A DNA stretch of 37,500 bases from Neocallimastix lanati (nom. inval.) (GCA_016946835.1 JACVTC010000051.1:965001-1002500), one strand, 5' to 3'. Positions 1 to 14,120 are shown, counted from the stretch's first letter. A program made the numbers and translations. The notes: generated by a model not told the origin, from the sequence alone.

Positions 1-52
1 ATTATTATTATTATTAGTAGTAGTAGAAGTAATAGTAGTATTAGCACCACAA

Positions 53-87
<35 letters not shown>

Positions 88-110
88 ATTATAATTATAA
101 TTATAATTAT
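1..110 (-). other. Low-complexity Asn/Thr-rich edge, possible exon of a gene lying to the left
   Basis: Read on the minus strand, positions 60 to 1 give a short open stretch (N-N-D-C-G-A-N-T-T-I-T-S-T-T-T followed by Asn) inside an (AAT)n/(ACT)n tract. Asn and Thr runs of this kind occur in the coding parts of this window (37039-37103 and the Thr linkers at 28.5-28.9 kb), so this may be an exon of a neighbouring gene. No start, stop or convincing splice site is visible, so it may equally be a non-coding microsatellite. Confidence 0.25.
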
Positions 111-193
111 TATATATATTATTAATTTATTTATTAATTTTATTAAGTAATATATACATAATAATATAATATTCTTTATTAAATCATTAATAT

Positions 194-1476
194 TTACCAT
201 TCGATTTGTCCAAGTTGTTCTTTCTTCTGATCCTTTATTATTATTTATATTATTATTTATTATAATTTATTAAGTTTAAATTAATAAATTTTTTATTAAT
301 CAATTAAATGATTTTAATTTCTTTTTTATCTTTAATTATATTATCCTTTAGTTCAAAATACATAAATTTATATATTAATTACCGGGAATATATCTGAATA
401 ATTATTTATAAAATAGATAATATATGAAATGAAATCAATTTCAAAAAGCTCAAATGGAAATTTCTTCCTTAATGTAATTAAATCATTCTGGATATATATC
501 TAAGTGATTATTATTATTATGATGATGATGATGATGATTATGATTATTATTATATGTATATTATTATTAACATAATTTAATTATTCCATATTATAAAAAG
601 CATATTTTAATATATAATAAATATAACAATAATATAAAAAAAAAAAAAAAAAAAAAAAAAATACCTCTTCAATTCTTAAACTATTTTTTTCGTTAAATAT
701 ATCATTAAATGTAAATATCTGCTCAATAATTTCATTGATATCTTCATTTATCATCAAACCAGCAATTAAAGTCTTTATATATATATATATTAAAATAAAT
801 ATAAAACAATACAAATTATATGTATATATATATATATATATATAACATTAGCATTTACAAATAAGAAATTTTCGAATATCTAAATTATTCTTTAATAATA
901 TAATATAATATAATGAATATAAAACTTACTTGAGTTTTAAGTTCTATAGAAAGATTAATACTTCTTTCTCTATGAGATGGATTTAATAATTCTACATGCT
1001 TATCTAATAATTTACATGCTTCCAATTTGTTTTGAGCATCTATTTCCCTTTCTGTATTATTAAATATTAACGTACATAGTTTAACAAGTATAATTATTGA
1101 AGAAACAGAGGGTGGAAAAATTTCAATGAAATTTTCGGGTAAAGTTTCTATTTAATTATAAGAATTATAAAAGTATATATTAATAATATATAATAAAAAA
1201 TAATAATAATATTTTACTTATATTCCTATATCTGTTAAAACTTTGGACTATTTTTAAATAATCAAAATATTTTAAATATTAAACTAATAACAAATAAAGT
1301 AATAAGTTACCATTAAAAATAGCCCAAATTTCACCAATTGAATTTAAAATTTCTTTTCTAATTTGTAAATCTTCCTCAGTATATACACCTAATGCATTGA
1401 TGCATTTATCAAGAATAGATTGAGAAATCTTCAAATATTTTGAATAATTAACTTCTTGACGAACTTCAGTTACCAT
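194..1476 (-). CDS. Hypothetical 211-residue protein, five exons
   Basis: I do not recognise the family. The gene was assembled from splice sites. Exons: 1476-1311, 1147-930, 772-665, 487-383 and 232-194. Introns are 163, 157, 177 and 150 nt with donors GTAACT, GTAAGT, GTATTT and GTAATT and acceptors ATAG, AAAG, CCAG and AAAG. Phases (1, 0, 0, 0) agree at every junction and the last exon ends in TAA, giving 211 residues. The protein looks all-helical. Residues 1-55 are charged and amphipathic (MVTEVRQEVNYSKYLKI). A hydrophobic helix lies near 70-86 (SSIIILVKLC). The end is K/Q-rich (DQKKEQLGQIEW). There is no signal peptide and no convincing membrane segment, so a cytosolic or nuclear protein is likely. 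Exon 5 encodes only 12 residues and is the least certain part; exons 1-3 are the firmest. Confidence 0.68.
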
Positions 1477-2058
1477 TTTATTATATTATTATTTTTTGTT
1501 CTTAAAATATCATTTATTTAATTAATTAACTTATTATTAAACAATTTATTATTATTATTAAAAACAATATAAAATTAAATATATTTATAATATGTTTAAA
1601 ACAAAAAGTTTTGGCCTAATATTAAATACAAAATATATTATTTAATAAAAACTACTTTTCTCAATATTATAATATCAAATAAAGAAAACAATAATATAAA
1701 AAGAAAAAATAATATTAACAGATATAAAACGAAAAGGTTAAAATAATATAAAAATTACATAAATTTTGAATTATGATTAATTTTAAAAATTTTGATTATT
1801 TATTATTTATTTTAAAAATAATAAATATACGTTATTCTAATACTTTTTATTTTAATTTATAAATTAATAATTTTGTTTTTAGTTATATGAATTCTGAAAA
1901 GTAATTTCCTTTTAATTTTTTTAATATAGAAAACTAAAAGGTTAATTCATCTTTCATTTTATTTTAAAGGTTAGCTTAATATTTAAATATATTTATTAAA
2001 ACTAGAATAAAAGAATAGATAAAAAATAAAAAGAAAAAATATTTCAAAATAGAAATAA

Positions 2059-2089
<31 letters not shown>

Positions 2090-2496
2090 AAATAAAATAA
2101 ATAAAATAAAAAATAAAAAAAAATTAATATATTATTTTATATACATCTAATATATTATTCAATAAATAAAAATATAATAAAAAATATAAAGAAGTATTAA
2201 TTTTTCATAGCAAAAAAAATTAATATAAAAATTTTTTAATTAATTTATTTTGATATTTAATTTTTATTTATTGCTGATCATATATATTAGAGTTAATTTT
2301 ATTAATTTTATATTATAGCTTAAATTTTTTTATTCAATAATTATGAAATATTTTATATACTCCCTTATAATTATTATCATTAAACATTAATATGAATAGA
2401 TTTTGATTTATTATTTTTTATTTATTATAATTTATAAATTAATACTTTATCCAATTATTATATTATTTAAATCCTACTTTTTACCATTAAAAAAGG

Positions 2497-2525
2497 ACTG
2501 ATTTTAGAAAATTATTCTAAATCAG
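2497..2525. repeat. Imperfect inverted repeat (hairpin)
   Basis: Left arm ACTGATTTTAGAA and right arm TTCTAAATCAGT pair except for one bulged T, around a 4-nt loop. It lies in intergenic DNA with no gene nearby. Function unknown. Confidence 0.6.
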
Positions 2526-3631
2526 TTAATAATAAAATATATTTATTATTTATAGTTAGTTTTTATTAATAATAGATTTTATTTTTATATTTGAATATAT
2601 ATAACTATTTATTATAAATTTAAAAAAAAAAATTAAATTAAATTAATTAAATATTAAAAACAAAACGTATTATGTATTTCTATATGTAATTGTATTAAGG
2701 GGTTAGAGTGAATTAATAATACTAAAAAAATAAAATAAATTAAAAAATATTTATAGAAAAATATTTATAGATTTTATATAATAATTTTATATGTATCTTT
2801 TTTTATAACAAAATAAAAAAAAGGAAAAGAAGAAGAAGAAAAAAGAAAAAAAAAATAAAAAAATAAAAAAAAAAAAAAAAAGAAAAAGCAAATTTCATTA
2901 GTTAAATAATTATAATAGAAAAATAAAATAAAAATAAAAATAAATTCATATTAAATTTAATTTAAACAAATTAAGTTATATCAATAATTAAATTTTTGAA
3001 GAACATAATTTAAAATATTAATATTTAATATTTAATATTATTGTTGATAATTAAATTTAATCGATTATTAGACATTAACGAACTGCGTCATCATTAATAA
3101 TTAATGTAAATATTACTAAATAAAAATATTATTAATAACAATACCTGAATGTTTTTTATTTAATGAGTTATCCAAAAAAAAAAAAGAAGACAAAAAAAGT
3201 TATAAAAATAAAAATAAAATAAAAATAAAAATATTATATTTATTTAAAATTTTACATATTTAATGTAAATATATATGATTTTCTTTATGAGTATATATTA
3301 TTTGTAATTATTTTTAATTATTTATATAGCTATTATATGAAAATAAATGTAGTAAAAAACTATATAAAAATTTTTATTTTATCGAAATTTTATTGTAACA
3401 GACAATAGAACTTTGATTGTGAAAATGTTCATAAATATAATACAATATTTCGAAGTATTATTAAACCATACTATATAAGTAAATTAAATTAAAAACCAAA
3501 AAGAATAGGTTATATTATTGATTATGCAGATGATTATTTTGGTTACGACTTGAAAAATATTTATTTAATCTTTTTATTTAAAACACAAAAATAAAATAGA
3601 TAATTAAAAATCTAATTTATGGTCTACTTAA

Positions 3632-3655
3632 TAATACATATGTACATATGTATTA
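3632..3655. repeat. Perfect 24-bp palindrome
   Basis: The half-site TAATACATATGT is followed directly by its reverse complement. In such AT-rich DNA a palindrome of this size may arise by chance, though the mixed GTAC core makes it less trivial than an AT run. No gene is adjacent. Confidence 0.7.
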
Positions 3656-4035
3656 ATTATCAAAACAACAACAACAAAAAAAAAAATACTATTTAGCTTT
3701 GCTATTATACTATCAATGACATAAAAAAAATTTTTTTTTTATTAATCCAACTGATAATATTTAGTATTATTAAAATTTAATTTATACTAAATAAAGATAA
3801 ATTAGAAAAAAGTAAAAAGATAAACAGTAATAATCAATTATTAATAATTTATATTTAGAGAATAAGAATTGTTTGTTTTAGTAATGATAATTATATATTA
3901 ATGAATACATATTTTCAATTTTAAATACATATATTAATTACATAAATATATGTAGTCATGGAAAAGGTAATTAATTATAAAAAGTTAATTCTTTTTCTTT
4001 TTTTTTATTGTGAATTAATAGTTAGAATATAAAAT

Positions 4036-4147
<112 letters not shown>

Positions 4148-4532
4148 ATAAATGAATACAAGTTGAGAAGACACTTCTCATAAAGTTTAAACATTATTTG
4201 GATAAACTATTGGTAGTAATAAGTAAAATAATATTGTTTTCTGTTTTATATATTTATGATAGTTTAAACTTTTATCTTAATCAGAATAGAAAAGTAAACT
4301 TTGAAATGAAATAATTATAAAACTATTTAATATAAAGAATAATGATAATTACATTTATTTTTTAAATTTTTTTTTTATTCATTTATAATTTTATTATTTA
4401 ATTAATAATAATTTTAGTGTGTTATAAGATAACAAGTTTTTTTGATAAATTAATATATATATATTATATTAGCAATCAATATAATTGATAAAAAAAAAAA
4501 TTATTATTAACATTATCTTTTTTTCAAAATGA

Positions 4533-4569
<37 letters not shown>

Positions 4570-5184
4570 TTATTTTTATTAATTTATTTAGTTTCTTTTA
4601 AATTTCTTTACTTTCTTCTTTTTCTTATTATTATTATTTTATTATTTTTTATTTTTTATAAAAAAATAAAAATAAAAATAAAAATAAAAACAAAAATAAA
4701 AATAAAAGTAAAAAATAATAAAAGATATTAAAATAATAATAATAATAATAATATAAATTTATTAAAAAAAAATAATAATTATCAGAATTTTTTTTTTTTT
4801 TTTTTATTTTTTAAACTATAAAAACTATAAAAACTACTAAACGATTAATGTTAAAATATTAAAATAAAAGTTAAAAAACATTATAATATATTAAATCATA
4901 CAAAATAAGGTGAAATAATAATTAAATAAATAGCTTTATATAAATATATATATAAATAAAATAAAATAAAATATAATAAATAAATAAAATTAATAAAAAT
5001 TGACCCAGTAAATATCGTATCTTATTATTAATAATGTAAATCTAATTTTCATATTAAATTCATGTATATAGATATTATTAGATATTTGCTTTGTATATTA
5101 AAAAAATTAAATAGTTTCTATATTTTTTTTTTTTTTTTTTTTTTTTGATTATTTGATTGATTGATTTAGAATATTAAGGGTATA

Positions 5185-5191
<7 letters not shown>

Positions 5192-5238
<47 letters not shown>
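5192..5238. repeat. Homopolymer T tract, 47 nt
   Basis: An uninterrupted run of T on the + strand, A on the sense strand of the bZIP gene, ending about 390 nt downstream of its stop codon. It is the distal member of a pair with the 58-nt tract at 5515. Confidence 0.95.
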
Positions 5239-5239
<1 letters not shown>

Positions 5240-5512
5240 GTTTTTGTTTTTGTTTTATTTTATTATTTTTTTTTCTTTTCATTTTCTTTTTGCAATTTTA
5301 TTATTTTAGGTTAATTTTATTATTATTGTTATTATTATTATATATATATTTTTTGATCATATTATGTTCTAATGTATGCAAATAAGACGATAATTGAACA
5401 AAATTTCCTATTAATTACTTTTATAAACATAACATGATTTATTAAAATTGATGATCCAAAAAAATATTGTATTAATTTATATATAAAAATTAATATCTGT
5501 AAATATAATTTT

Positions 5513-5514
<2 letters not shown>

Positions 5515-5572
<58 letters not shown>
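5515..5572. repeat. Homopolymer T tract, 58 nt, just 3' of the bZIP gene
   Basis: The longest homopolymer in the window. It begins 57 nt past the bZIP stop codon, so it would read as a genome-encoded poly(A) stretch in the 3' UTR or as a nucleosome-excluding tract at the gene end. Exact length may be affected by assembly. Confidence 0.9.
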
Positions 5573-5578
<6 letters not shown>

Positions 5579-5629
5579 TGTTATTGTTTACAAAAATAAA
5601 TTATATTTACATTTTTTGAAAATTGAAAC

Positions 5630-8600
5630 TTATTCATTTTCAATTAATCTAGCACCCTTAATTTCAAAATCAATCATTAAATAACTATTGGATTCTTCAT
5701 CGATATCATCAGATTCAATATTTGTGATGATTGCCATTTTTGGTTTATTTGTGAATGGTAGATGATAGACATTATCATCATCTTGACTTTCAGATTTCGA
5801 GGCAGAATGATTATTTCGATGAATATTTTCTTCCATTTCACTTTCGTTACTCTTTTTATTACTGTAGGTGGAAGATGAATAACGAGAAGATGGACTTACA
5901 TTGGTTTCCTTATTATTATTTGTTTCTTGAACTTCTGCAGTATCATTTGGTTGTAAACGATTAATAATTGGAATGGATGGTTCCAAAATATCATTTACTG
6001 ATAATGGGAAGAGTTGAACCAACTTTGGGCTATAGAAATAGGTAGTATCAGGATAGAATTTAATAAACTGTTTCATATTCCAAGGTATATCCTTTGCGAA
6101 AGTCTTAGATGAATCGTAGTATTCATGAACATTCTTTTTTACTGTAAGATCAGTAGATCCTTCATTTTTATTGTCATCATTATAAATTTTTATAATATCT
6201 TTAACATTTGAAGGATCCTTGGCGTAGGTATGATTTTCATGAATACTACAGAAACCTTCTACAATCCAATGTTGAAGAAGTGTCATTTGTTTTAAGGAAT
6301 CGTCATCTAAATTAACATTCTTTGGATGGAAGACACTCATTAATGAGGAAATTTCATTATATGACGTGTATTCATAATTTTTCTTGATATTTCTATGAGT
6401 TGTATTATGCTTTCTCTTTGATTTGTCATTAGAATTTGTATTTTTAATTTTTCTTGATTTTCCATTTCTTTTTCTATCCATGGAACGTATTTCTAATTCA
6501 CCGTGATTACCTTCAGTGCCAGTAAATTCATAAGAGCCACTATCTAATAAGAAAGGTTTTTCTTTTTCATAACCACCGCTTAATATTTTACCAGCATTGT
6601 CTGATGAAATAGAGGCAAGTGAGAAATCATTAAATCTATTCATAAATGATGAAATAAGAGAATGACTGTTATCATTATTACTTTTTCCAGTGAAAATAGA
6701 TAATGGGAAAGTGAATATAGAGAATGAGAAGAGAATAACCATAAATACAATACCAATCTCTTTACCTTTAGTACTACTCTTATTCTGTGTTGATGAGGTA
6801 TTACAAGAATTGGTATTAACTTCTGATTTAATATATAAATTATAAATATCATTGGATAGAGCATTTGTATTTATTTCAGTCATTTCTGGTATATCAGTTA
6901 TTTCCTTTTTAATTTTCACACTTAAATCATTTATACCTTTGTTTTCTTTTTCTTTTAAATTTGTTTTTAATAATTCATTTTCTTTTAATAATTTTTCATT
7001 TAATTGTTCTAATTCAATGACCTTTAATTTTAAAGTTTGATTTTCAGCAATTAATTCTTGGGCATGTGTTTCTAACATATGTAATTGTTCACGTTTTCTT
7101 TTTCTGGATAAATGTGCAGCTTCACGATTCTTTAATAGACGCTCTTGACGTTTTTGATAAGCTGTTTTAACTTTATTGTTATTATTGTTATTGCTTTTAT
7201 CTGTAGAACCATTTGGTAAGATGGGAGTGGGCAAAATTGATGGTTTAGCAGAAGGTGATTTAGCTAAGAGTGGTCCATTAAAACAACTAATACTATTTGA
7301 TTTTGTAGTAGCAGGAGCTATTGGTAATATTGGTGTATGACTATCATTGGTTGAAGCTGGACCAATTTTTGGTTTAATAATTGGAAATTTAACAGAATTA
7401 GCTTGTAAAGTTTTTATGTTTGTATTTGCATTAATAGATGTACCTTCAGTACCTTTGTTAAGTAAATTTAAATATGGAAATTTATTATCAATAGAGGAAG
7501 ATGAAATTGAATTTGTATTACTTGTACTACTGTTGTTACTATCGGAAGATGCTTGAAGACACTTCTTCTTTCTACCTGGTTTTCCTTTTGATCCTTTTAA
7601 AAGATTCAAACAAGAAGCAGCAACATCAGATTTCAAAATATCCGTAACATCAATAATATTAGGTTTTTCTTCTTTTATTGTAGATGTAGTATCTAAACTA
7701 TTATTTTGACTTAACTTTTTAGTTAATTGTAAAGTTTCGCTAACACTAGATTTTAATGAAGCTAAATCTAAAGTTTCAGAAAGAGAAGAATTAGAAGCTT
7801 TTGCTGTGGCAGAAGAAACTGATGATGAGGACATAGTGCTACCTGTTGTAGCATTTGTTACTACAGATGGAATTGAGGTTTTATTGGCTGCTGTTGTTGT
7901 TGTTGAAGTGGCAATGGATGAGATGGTATCCATAAGAGATGATGGCGTTGGATTTGAATTATCAACAACTAATGGACCATTCATTGCTAATGATGATAAA
8001 GACTGAAGTGCAGTAAGATCTATATCAGTTGTATCAGTAGTCATATCATTATTTAAATTTAAATCATTGGATGGAACAGTAAATTTCATATTTGATGGTA
8101 CAGTAATAGTTGGTAAACTCATACCTGTATTAAGAGTAACTGGAATATTATTATTTGTTGGAATAGAAATATTTACATCTGATAATGGATTTAATGCATC
8201 TTTTTTTTTTTAGTAATAAAAATCAAATTACAATTGTTTTATACAATTATAATTATTATTATATTAATATTTATATTTCAAAGAAATAAATATAAATAAT
8301 AAAATATATTATTTAAATAAAAATTATAATAAAAAATTTATATAATTTGATTAATTTACATAAATTTTGTAATTAATTAATATATTATTTCTAAAATTAA
8401 ATAAAAATTATTATTAATTAAACAATTTTAATTTACTTACCATTTATATAGGCTGAGGAGACGGCTACATTAGAATTTGGAAGAACTTGTGGGAATAATT
8501 GAGATTTATTATTTTCACCAGTGCACATAGCATTCAATAAAGCATTATTATTAAGAAAATCTGAATTTGTAGATAATTGTGAAAGTAATCCTGGGTCGAT

Positions 8601-9050
8601 TAAATTATCAGATGATATTAAACTATTATTTTGGTAAAGTTGAGTTAAATTCATTAAATTTTGTTCTTCAGTTGTAATATCATTGACTTCAGAACCCATT
8701 GAAGATGGTGAAAGTGCTTCTAATTCCATTGAAGGTGAATTTAAATTGTTTGATGGTATATTTTGTGAGTTTAAGTAAATTTCATTATTTGATGAATTTA
8801 CATCATCTTGTGGAGGAGATAATGGGAATGTTTGATTATATACATTATTTGTTAAAGAACTTAATAAAGCCGCTTGTGCTAAATCAAGCTTATTTTTTTC
8901 AGTTAAACCAATTGAATTTTTATCAAAATTTTCTGTTTTAACGTATTTTGAATATATTTCATCATTCAATTCTTCTTTTTCTGCATTATTTCCAATAAGT
9001 TCTTCATTAATATATGACATTAAGTCATTTTCATTAATAGATTCGGTCAT
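5630..9050 (-). CDS. Membrane-tethered bZIP transcription factor (ATF6/CREB3-like architecture), two exons
   Basis: Exon 1 is 9050-8441 (ATG at 9050) and exon 2 is 8199-5630 (stop TAA). The join keeps phase 1 and gives 1059 residues. Domains: a Ser/Thr/Asn-rich N-terminus of about 540 residues; a basic patch with KGKPGRKKK near 407-416; a basic region near 547-575 with N561-x7-R569; a zipper with leucines at 579, 586, 593, 600, 607 and 614, exactly nine residues after R569, as in the bZIP signature; one hydrophobic segment at about 685-707 containing a proline; and a Ser/Asn-rich tail of about 352 residues with NHT and NDT sequons. The order activation region, bZIP, membrane segment, large tail is that of ATF6, CREB3 and plant bZIP28, which are released from the ER/Golgi membrane by proteolysis. 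A role in ER stress signalling is inference. The basic stretch with R-K-I-K, some 80 residues after the membrane segment, is a possible site-1-like cleavage site, unproven. bZIP call near certain; membrane topology probable. Confidence 0.9.
8200..8440 (-). other. Spliceosomal intron of the bZIP gene (241 nt)
   Basis: Donor GTAAGTAAAT at 8440, acceptor AAAG ending at 8200, with a TTACTAA branch-site-like motif just upstream of an A-rich 3' end. It joins exon 1 (phase 1) to exon 2 so that a GAT codon spans the junction and 25 further residues precede the internal ATG at 8122. It has ordinary GT-AG boundaries, not the stem-loop sites cut by Ire1 in Hac1/XBP1 mRNAs. Confidence 0.85.
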
Positions 9051-11777
9051 TTTGTATTGTATTTATATTAATATAATATTATTTAAATTTTTTATTTCTA
9101 TTTCTTTTATTAAACTTTTATATATATATTCTAAAAAAATAATATATATATTATTTAAAAAATTTTATTTCATTTTTATTTATTATAGATGATATTTTAG
9201 GATAAAGGAAAATAATATATGTTTTTATTATTTTCCTTTTTTTTTTTTTTTTTTTTTATATATATATATATATGTTTGTGTGATTATTTATTAAATATTA
9301 TATATTATTTATTAAAATAAAAATTTTAATCCTTATTCAAAATGCCCTCTTTTTTTTATTTATTATATATTATATATATAAAATAAAGTATCGTTTTTAA
9401 TTTTTAATTTTTTTTATTTATTTATTTTATATTTTATGTTAATAAAGTATATTTTTTACTTTATTTTTTTCTCTGATTTCAATTTCTTAAAATTTTGCTC
9501 TTTTTTTTTTTTTCTTTATTGATAATACTTTATTTTTTTTAAAAAAAAAAAATAAAAATAAAAATAATTATTTTATACAACAATTTTGATGAAATAACTG
9601 ATTTTAATTATTGATTTTTACTTTTTTATAATTATTATAATATTGATTTAATAATTATATATTTTTTTTTAAAAAAAAAAGAAATTAAAGAACAAAAAGG
9701 TAAATAATAAGTAATAAATAAAAAAAAAATTATAAATAATAATTTATTTATTTTAAAAATTTATATTAAAAAAAAAATTTTTTTTGTCTATTAACTTTTA
9801 ATTTTAATATAATTATATTTTAATTACTAATATATACTATATAATATAATGATTAGATTTAACAATTTATTCTACAATTTCAATTTCTAAACAATTTTTT
9901 ACAATATATATAATATATAAATTAATACATTTATTATATATTATATAATAGATATAATATATAATAAAATATCTTATAGAAAATTATGTATTAATATTAA
10001 TATATAACAATTTTATATTCTAATAAGAAAAAAAGATATTATTGATTTTAAAAAAAATAAAGTTTATATTGAAAAAGAAACAAAATAATAATAATAAACT
10101 TATTAAAATATATTAGTAATATATAATATTATATCTATATTAAAATTTTATTATATTATATATCTACAATATTAAATTTTTAATATTATACGATTATATA
10201 TTATAATAAAAGTAAAAATTAATTTAATAATATTTATTATTATTTATATAATTATAAATAAAAAAAAATATATCTAAATATATAAATAAATTAAATTATT
10301 TTATATTATAATTCATTTCTAATTCATTTTTCTATATTTTCTATATTGCCTTTTTTGTTAGTTTTTTTTGATTATGAGATTAAATTTTTAATATATGAAT
10401 TTTCCTATGTATTTATTCTTTTTCTTATTTTTTTTTTACTTATTTTAATACTGGTCCTTTTTTCTTATTTCCATATATAGAATAGTACTAAAAGTTCTGA
10501 TACTTTAATTCCTATAATGAATACTGCTTAAAATATGAATAAAATTTGGATTATTCTAAATATATAAAAAAATACTAAAAAAAAAATATTGACTGTTATT
10601 AGTATTAGAGATTGATTTTTGGTATAATCTAAATTATATATATCCAGTTATTTTTTTATTGTTTTATAAAATTGATTATAAATAAAAAAAATATGTATTT
10701 ACTTAATATTGTAATTTTATAATATATATTCTTTTATTTAAAAAAAAGAAAACTTATATAATATAAATAGGGTTTATGTTATTGAAAATATTTATTAACA
10801 TATATAATATAATACATTTTCACTCTTTCTGTAAATTTAAATTTAATAATAATAAATAAAAAAATCAATGTTTTTAAATTTATTTATTTATTTTTTTTGT
10901 TTGTTACACTTATATTAATATTTTAGATATATTGAAAATATTTTTTTTTATTGAGTTTGTTAAAGTTCAATATTATAAATAACAAAATTAATATTAGAAA
11001 TAATAAATAAATAAACTATATAAAGTTTAGGATAGTTTTAAGGAGTAATAAGATAAACTAAAGTTAAGCAAATTTAATTTCAATATATACATTTTTTAGT
11101 CCCTCCATAATAAAAACTTTTTATTTTTTAAATTTAAAAAAAAAAAAAATTATTAATCAAAGTTTTAATTAATATATAATATAAATGTGAGTATCAACCA
11201 TATAAATATTAATAATAACTAAACAATAATTTAATTAACATATTAAGAATTAATAAAAATTATTTTTATTTTTTATTATTAGTATTAGTATTATAGAATT
11301 TATTATTTATTATTTGTTATTTAATATTTAATATTTATTAATAATTTATTATTATTTATTTTTATTTATTATTTATTTTTATCTATTATTAATTACTATT
11401 GTATTATTTATTATTATATTATTTATAATTATTAATTATTCTAATGAAATATAATCTTCTAATAATTTCTTTATTTAAAAAAGAGATTTACCAATATAGT
11501 TTAATACCAAATTTTAAATAATTCTTATTATTTAATTATTATCTAATTATATTAATAATATTTATTTGTTATGTAATTAAGTTAAAAGTAAACTAAATAA
11601 AAGACATAAAAAAATAAAAAAATTTAAAAAGTATTCTATAAAAGAATAAATAGTATGACCAAAAACACAAACTAAAATTGATCATATGTAAATATTAGTA
11701 TTATTAAAAAGTAATGAAACATATTATCAAAAAGATTGAAATTTATATATATAATATATATTCCTTAATTGTTATAA

Positions 11778-11811
<34 letters not shown>

Positions 11812-12451
11812 ATATATATATATTTATATATATAATAATGAATTTACAAATTTTCATTATATTTTTACTATCTTATATAGGTTTTATCTTTGATATTTAT
11901 TAGAAAATAGTGATATAAGCTTTATAAAACAATTGTTCAATAATATTAATAATAACAATAATATTTAATTATCGACTAAAATACGATTATATAGATAGTT
12001 TTGTCCTATTCTAAATTACATTGATAAATTGTAAAATTATACTTTGTTTAATCAATAATTAAATATTTATTTCCATTGTTTTATATATAATATTTATAAT
12101 TATTATTGTTTTTTTTTAATCTTTAATAATATATATTATAATTAATAATAATAATAATAAAAATTGACATTATAAAAGTTTAAATATAATTTTTTATTTT
12201 TAAAGTATTATTTTGTATGATAAATCTATGGACAAAAATATATATATGAAAAAAAATTATAAAATTAAATATAATTTATATATAACTTTTTAAATGTTAT
12301 TATTATTAATTTAATTATTATTATTATAATTATAATTATTAGTATTAAAATAATGAATTAAACAGTTATTAAAATGTAATGATGTATAAAGAAAAAAATA
12401 TTGAAAAAAGAAAGTATTATAGTTTCGGTATAAATTAATTAGTTTATTTAA

Positions 12452-12498
<47 letters not shown>

Positions 12499-13929
12499 AT
12501 ATATATATATATTAATATATAGAATAATAATAAAAAGAACAAATTACAGCCATTATTATTTTTGAACACGATTAAATTCTCATGGTTATAAATATTATAT
12601 TTCTATTATTTAATAGTCAATCTTAATCTTTAATTATATGTATAAACGTTTTATACTAATTTATATGATTAATGCATTATAATTAATTTATATAAATAAA
12701 AATGTGTTAGTTATATATTTTGAATATTATTTATTTATTATTTATTCATATATTCAATTATTTAGGTTAAAAAATTTTTAACATATAACGTATTAGAATG
12801 AAGAGATCAAGTTTTGTTCTGTAAAGTCTTTATCATATTTATTTTCAAATTATTTTTATTTAAATTTTATTAATTTGTATTGTAAAAAAAAATATTTATT
12901 TATATTTAATTTCATTTATATATTATTATTTTTATTTAAAATAGTTATTTATATATTAATAAACCTTAATTTATAAATTTACTAAAATATAGATATTTAT
13001 TTATTATATATATAATTATTGAATAATAATTTAATTAATTTGTAATAAAACAATTTCATAATTATATTCTCCCTAATTTTAATTTTTAACTTTTTAACTA
13101 CCAGTAAACTACAAAAAAAATTGTTATAATTTTAAATAAAATGAAATATTTATTTATTTTTAATACTTATATATAGTAAATATATTTTATATTAATATAA
13201 TATACTAAATATTTATAGATTTTAATATATGAATTTTTTCTGTTATACTAAAGAATAAAAAAGAATAATATATATATATAAAAGTTGTAAAATCCATTAA
13301 TTTTTTACCTTTTTTAGAAATGAAAATTGTTTGAGAATTATTGGTTAACTCAAAAATTAATCATCCAATATATTTTTAATCAAATATTATTTGTATCACC
13401 ATAAGTTTTTGATTTATTATGGAATATATAAAAATTTATCTTTATCAAACAATATATTAATATAATATATATTTTAATAAATAAAATTCCATTTTTCCTT
13501 TATACTAATAAATAACAGTAATTCTAAATAATATAATATTTCTAATAATTTAATTTATCATTTATTTTTGTATTATTAACTAATTAACTAAATTTATATT
13601 AACTTGTAAAATTAATATAAATAAAGTTATTCTTATATTATTACCTCTTTATTTTTAATATATTTATATTTTATTAAAATTATTAAATTATATTAATAAT
13701 TTTAAAATTTTTATTTAATCAAAATTTAATACTATCGTTTGATGTAACATATTGTAATATTGAGAATATAATTTTTAAATATATTCCAATTCAAAAGATG
13801 TAATATAAAAACTAAATATAAATATTATTATATATATTAGAATATATGTATAAAAAAATTAAAATTAATAATATGAAATTTATTTTAATTGCAATTAATA
13901 AAAATTAAACAAAATAATTTGTCTTATAA

Positions 13930-14120
13930 AAATAATAATAAATAATAAATAAACAAATGAATAAATAAGTAATAAATAATAAATAATAAATAATAAATGA
14001 TAAGTAATAATAAATAATAAATAATAAATAATAAATAATATATAATAAATAATATATAATAAATAATAAATAATAAATAATAATTAATATATAATATATA
14101 ATATATAATAAATAATAAAT
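13930..14120. repeat. Degenerate (AAT)/(AAAT) microsatellite
   Basis: About 190 bp of interleaved AATAAATAAT-type units with occasional G substitutions. It creates an artefactual open frame rich in Ile and Tyr on the minus strand. Confidence 0.85.

Noticed and set aside
581-660. Poly-Phe/Tyr and MYCFIFILIYIYIK segments flanking exon 3 of the left-hand gene
   Set aside because: They are intron sequence (homopolymer A and AT repeats) read through in frame; only 772-665 is supported as exon.
8200-8440. Hac1/XBP1-type non-conventional intron in the bZIP gene
   Set aside because: The boundaries are ordinary GT-AG with a TACTAA-like branch site, and no paired CNGCNG loops for Ire1 are visible. 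The membrane segment also argues for an ATF6-like plan.
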